Below are positions 6,264 to 7,657 of a stretch of DNA of 7,657 nucleotides, piece after piece. The DNA is from PNAI01 sp035501735 (lineage in GTDB: Bacteria > Pseudomonadota > Alphaproteobacteria > Rhizobiales > Xanthobacteraceae), in the NCBI GenBank assembly GCA_035501735.1, contig DATJVR010000047.1, positions 1 through 7,657 on the forward strand. Reading direction: 5' to 3'. A model generated the notes under the pieces. The model did no database searches and was not told the origin of the DNA. It saw only the letters and a list, made by a program, of their open reading frames with translations. Positions within the stretch are counted from its first letter, which is position 1. Every line of letters begins with the position of its first letter. A program made the position numbers and the translations under genes.

Positions 6264-6264
6264 A

Positions 6265-6347
6265 TCTCGGTCATAGAGCGATTGATTCAGCGGACTACTC
6301 CGTCATTGACCTTCTGCGTCAACGAACGAGTAGGTCTTTGACCGAGA
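6265..6347. repeat. Nested three-stem dyad in the convergent intergenic gap
   Basis: Three inverted repeats are nested in order. The outer stem is TCTCGGTCA (6265-6273) with TGACCGAGA (6339-6347), the middle is CTACTC (6295-6300) with GAGTAG (6328-6333), and the inner is TTGAC (6306-6310) with GTCAA (6318-6322). All are perfect. Middle and inner stems are separated by a symmetric 5-by-5 internal loop, and the apical loop is seven bases. The sequence lies between convergent genes, so a bidirectional terminator-like structure or a small RNA is possible. The moderately T-rich CTTTATT follows on the plus strand. Confidence 0.4.
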
Positions 6348-6390
6348 CACGCTTTATTAACCAATTTACGATCGGTTAACACATTTACGT

Positions 6391-6401
<11 letters not shown>
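6345..6401. repeat. AT-rich 19-base periodic repeats
   Basis: ATTTACG occurs at 6364-6370 and 6383-6389, each followed by three variable bases and then GGTTAA (6374-6379) or AGTTAA (6393-6398), giving an exact 19-base period. A degenerate third copy precedes them, with TATTAA at 6355-6360. TTAACC (6357-6362) and GGTTAA (6374-6379) also form an inverted repeat. Each full unit contains TTTA-N7-TTAA, one base from the CtrA consensus TTAA-N7-TTAA. The last copy overlaps the stop codon and final codons of the ABC ATPase gene. Confidence 0.4.
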
Positions 6402-7134
<733 letters not shown>

Positions 7135-7145
7135 GGCCTTTCCAG

Positions 7146-7657
7146 TTACCGCCGCCGGCTGCGGTTCAGGCGTTTTTCCACCCACAGGCTGTAGCGCGAC
7201 ATCGAGAAGCAGAACACGAAGTAGATGAACGCGATGAAAAAGTAGCCTTCGATCTTGTACGGCCGCCAGTCGGCGTCGGAGTCCAGCGTGAGCTTCAGGC
7301 TGCCGGTCAGCTCGTAGAGGCTCACGATCGTCACCAATGACGTGTCTTTGAAGATCGCGATGAAGTTGTTCATGATCCCGGGCAGCACGATCGCCAGCGC
7401 CTGCGGCAACACGATCTTGCGCTGGGTCTGCCAGTAGCCGAGACCGAGTGTCTGCGCCGCCTCGACCTGGCCTTTCGGAATCGCCTGCAGGCCGCCACGC
7501 ACCGTCTCCGCGAGGTACGCGGCGGAGAACAGCGTGATGCCGACCAGCACCCGCAACAGCACGTCCGGTGTCGTGCCCGGCGGCATGAACAGCGGGAACA
7601 TGAACGACGCCATGAACAACACCGAAATCAGCGGCACGCCGCGGATCAGCTCGACGT
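7146..7657 (-). CDS. aapM: Polar amino-acid ABC transporter permease, 3' part (AapM type)
   Basis: Inner-membrane permease of a HisM/GlnP-family amino-acid importer, cut by the right edge; 169 codons and the stop are visible and the start is missing. The frame is open to the edge, beginning VELIRGVPLISVLF, a typical family segment. The cytoplasmic EAA loop that contacts the ATPase is clear: EAAQTLGLGYWQTQRKIVLP, with the conserved EAA, the Gly and the closing I-LP pattern. Hydrophobic segments lie on both sides, and the last one (YFFIAFIYFVFCFSMSRYSL) is followed by a basic tail ending in RRR. The C-terminus resembles AapM/YhdY rather than the short GlnP. The partner permease (AapQ-like) and binding protein (AapJ-like) would be expected beyond 7657. 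The exact substrate range cannot be read from this part. Confidence 0.88.
   Translation of the reverse strand, partial: VELIRGVPLISVLFMASFMFPLFMPPGTTPDVLLRVLVGITLFSAAYLAETVRGGLQAIPKGQVEAAQTLGLGYWQTQRKIVLPQALAIVLPGIMNNFIAIFKDTSLVTIVSLYELTGSLKLTLDSDADWRPYKIEGYFFIAFIYFVFCFSMSRYSLWVEKRLNRSRRR

Noticed and set aside
6239..6390. Attachment site or insertion-sequence remnant in the repeat-rich gap
   Set aside because: No transposase or integrase fragment, no tRNA gene and no flanking target duplication are visible; the repeats are short and local.
7135..7185. Upstream start for the ABC ATPase
   Set aside because: It would overlap the permease gene and add a low-complexity tail; the ATG at 7134 has GGAAAGG before it and the family N-terminus.

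Overview
The window reads as a chromosomal stretch of a GC-rich alphaproteobacterium, most likely of the order Hyphomicrobiales (Rhizobiales). This is inferred from the AapM/AapP-type general amino-acid transporter, the clade of the cysteine synthase, the membrane GGDEF protein and the uniformly GC-rich coding style. No rRNA, tRNA, phage, insertion sequence or CRISPR array is visible, so the lineage call rests on protein resemblance only.

Layout: positions 1-174 hold no gene but contain three short hairpins. A membrane diguanylate cyclase lies on the minus strand (175-1398). A divergent regulatory gap of about 290 bases follows; it contains a possible 33-residue Cys-ended small ORF and a 9-bp inverted repeat. 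Five plus-strand genes then run from 1690 to 6238 in one direction: cysteine synthase (cysK), trans-acting alanyl-tRNA editing protein (AlaX type), 3-mercaptopyruvate sulfurtransferase (sseA), a short-chain dehydrogenase of unknown substrate, and a persulfide dioxygenase fused to a rhodanese domain. A 152-base gap between convergent genes (6239-6390) is dense in short repeats and nested dyads. The last two genes, on the minus strand, encode the ATPase and the 3'-terminal part of a permease of a polar amino-acid ABC transporter. The permease runs off the right edge.

How the genes may work together: the five-gene plus-strand block is coherent for cysteine and sulfane-sulfur handling. CysK makes cysteine from activated serine and sulfide. 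SseA moves sulfur from 3-mercaptopyruvate (the transamination product of cysteine) to thiols. The ETHE1-like/rhodanese fusion oxidises glutathione persulfide to sulfite and can exchange sulfur with sulfite/thiosulfate. The SDR is nearly touching sseA and may act on a related keto or hydroxy acid, but this is inference. AlaX guards tRNA-Ala against mischarging with Ser/Gly and links the cluster to amino-acid quality control. The adjacent Aap-type importer would bring in amino acids. Every protein belongs to a known family; the least explained parts are the non-coding gaps at 1399-1689 and 6239-6402.
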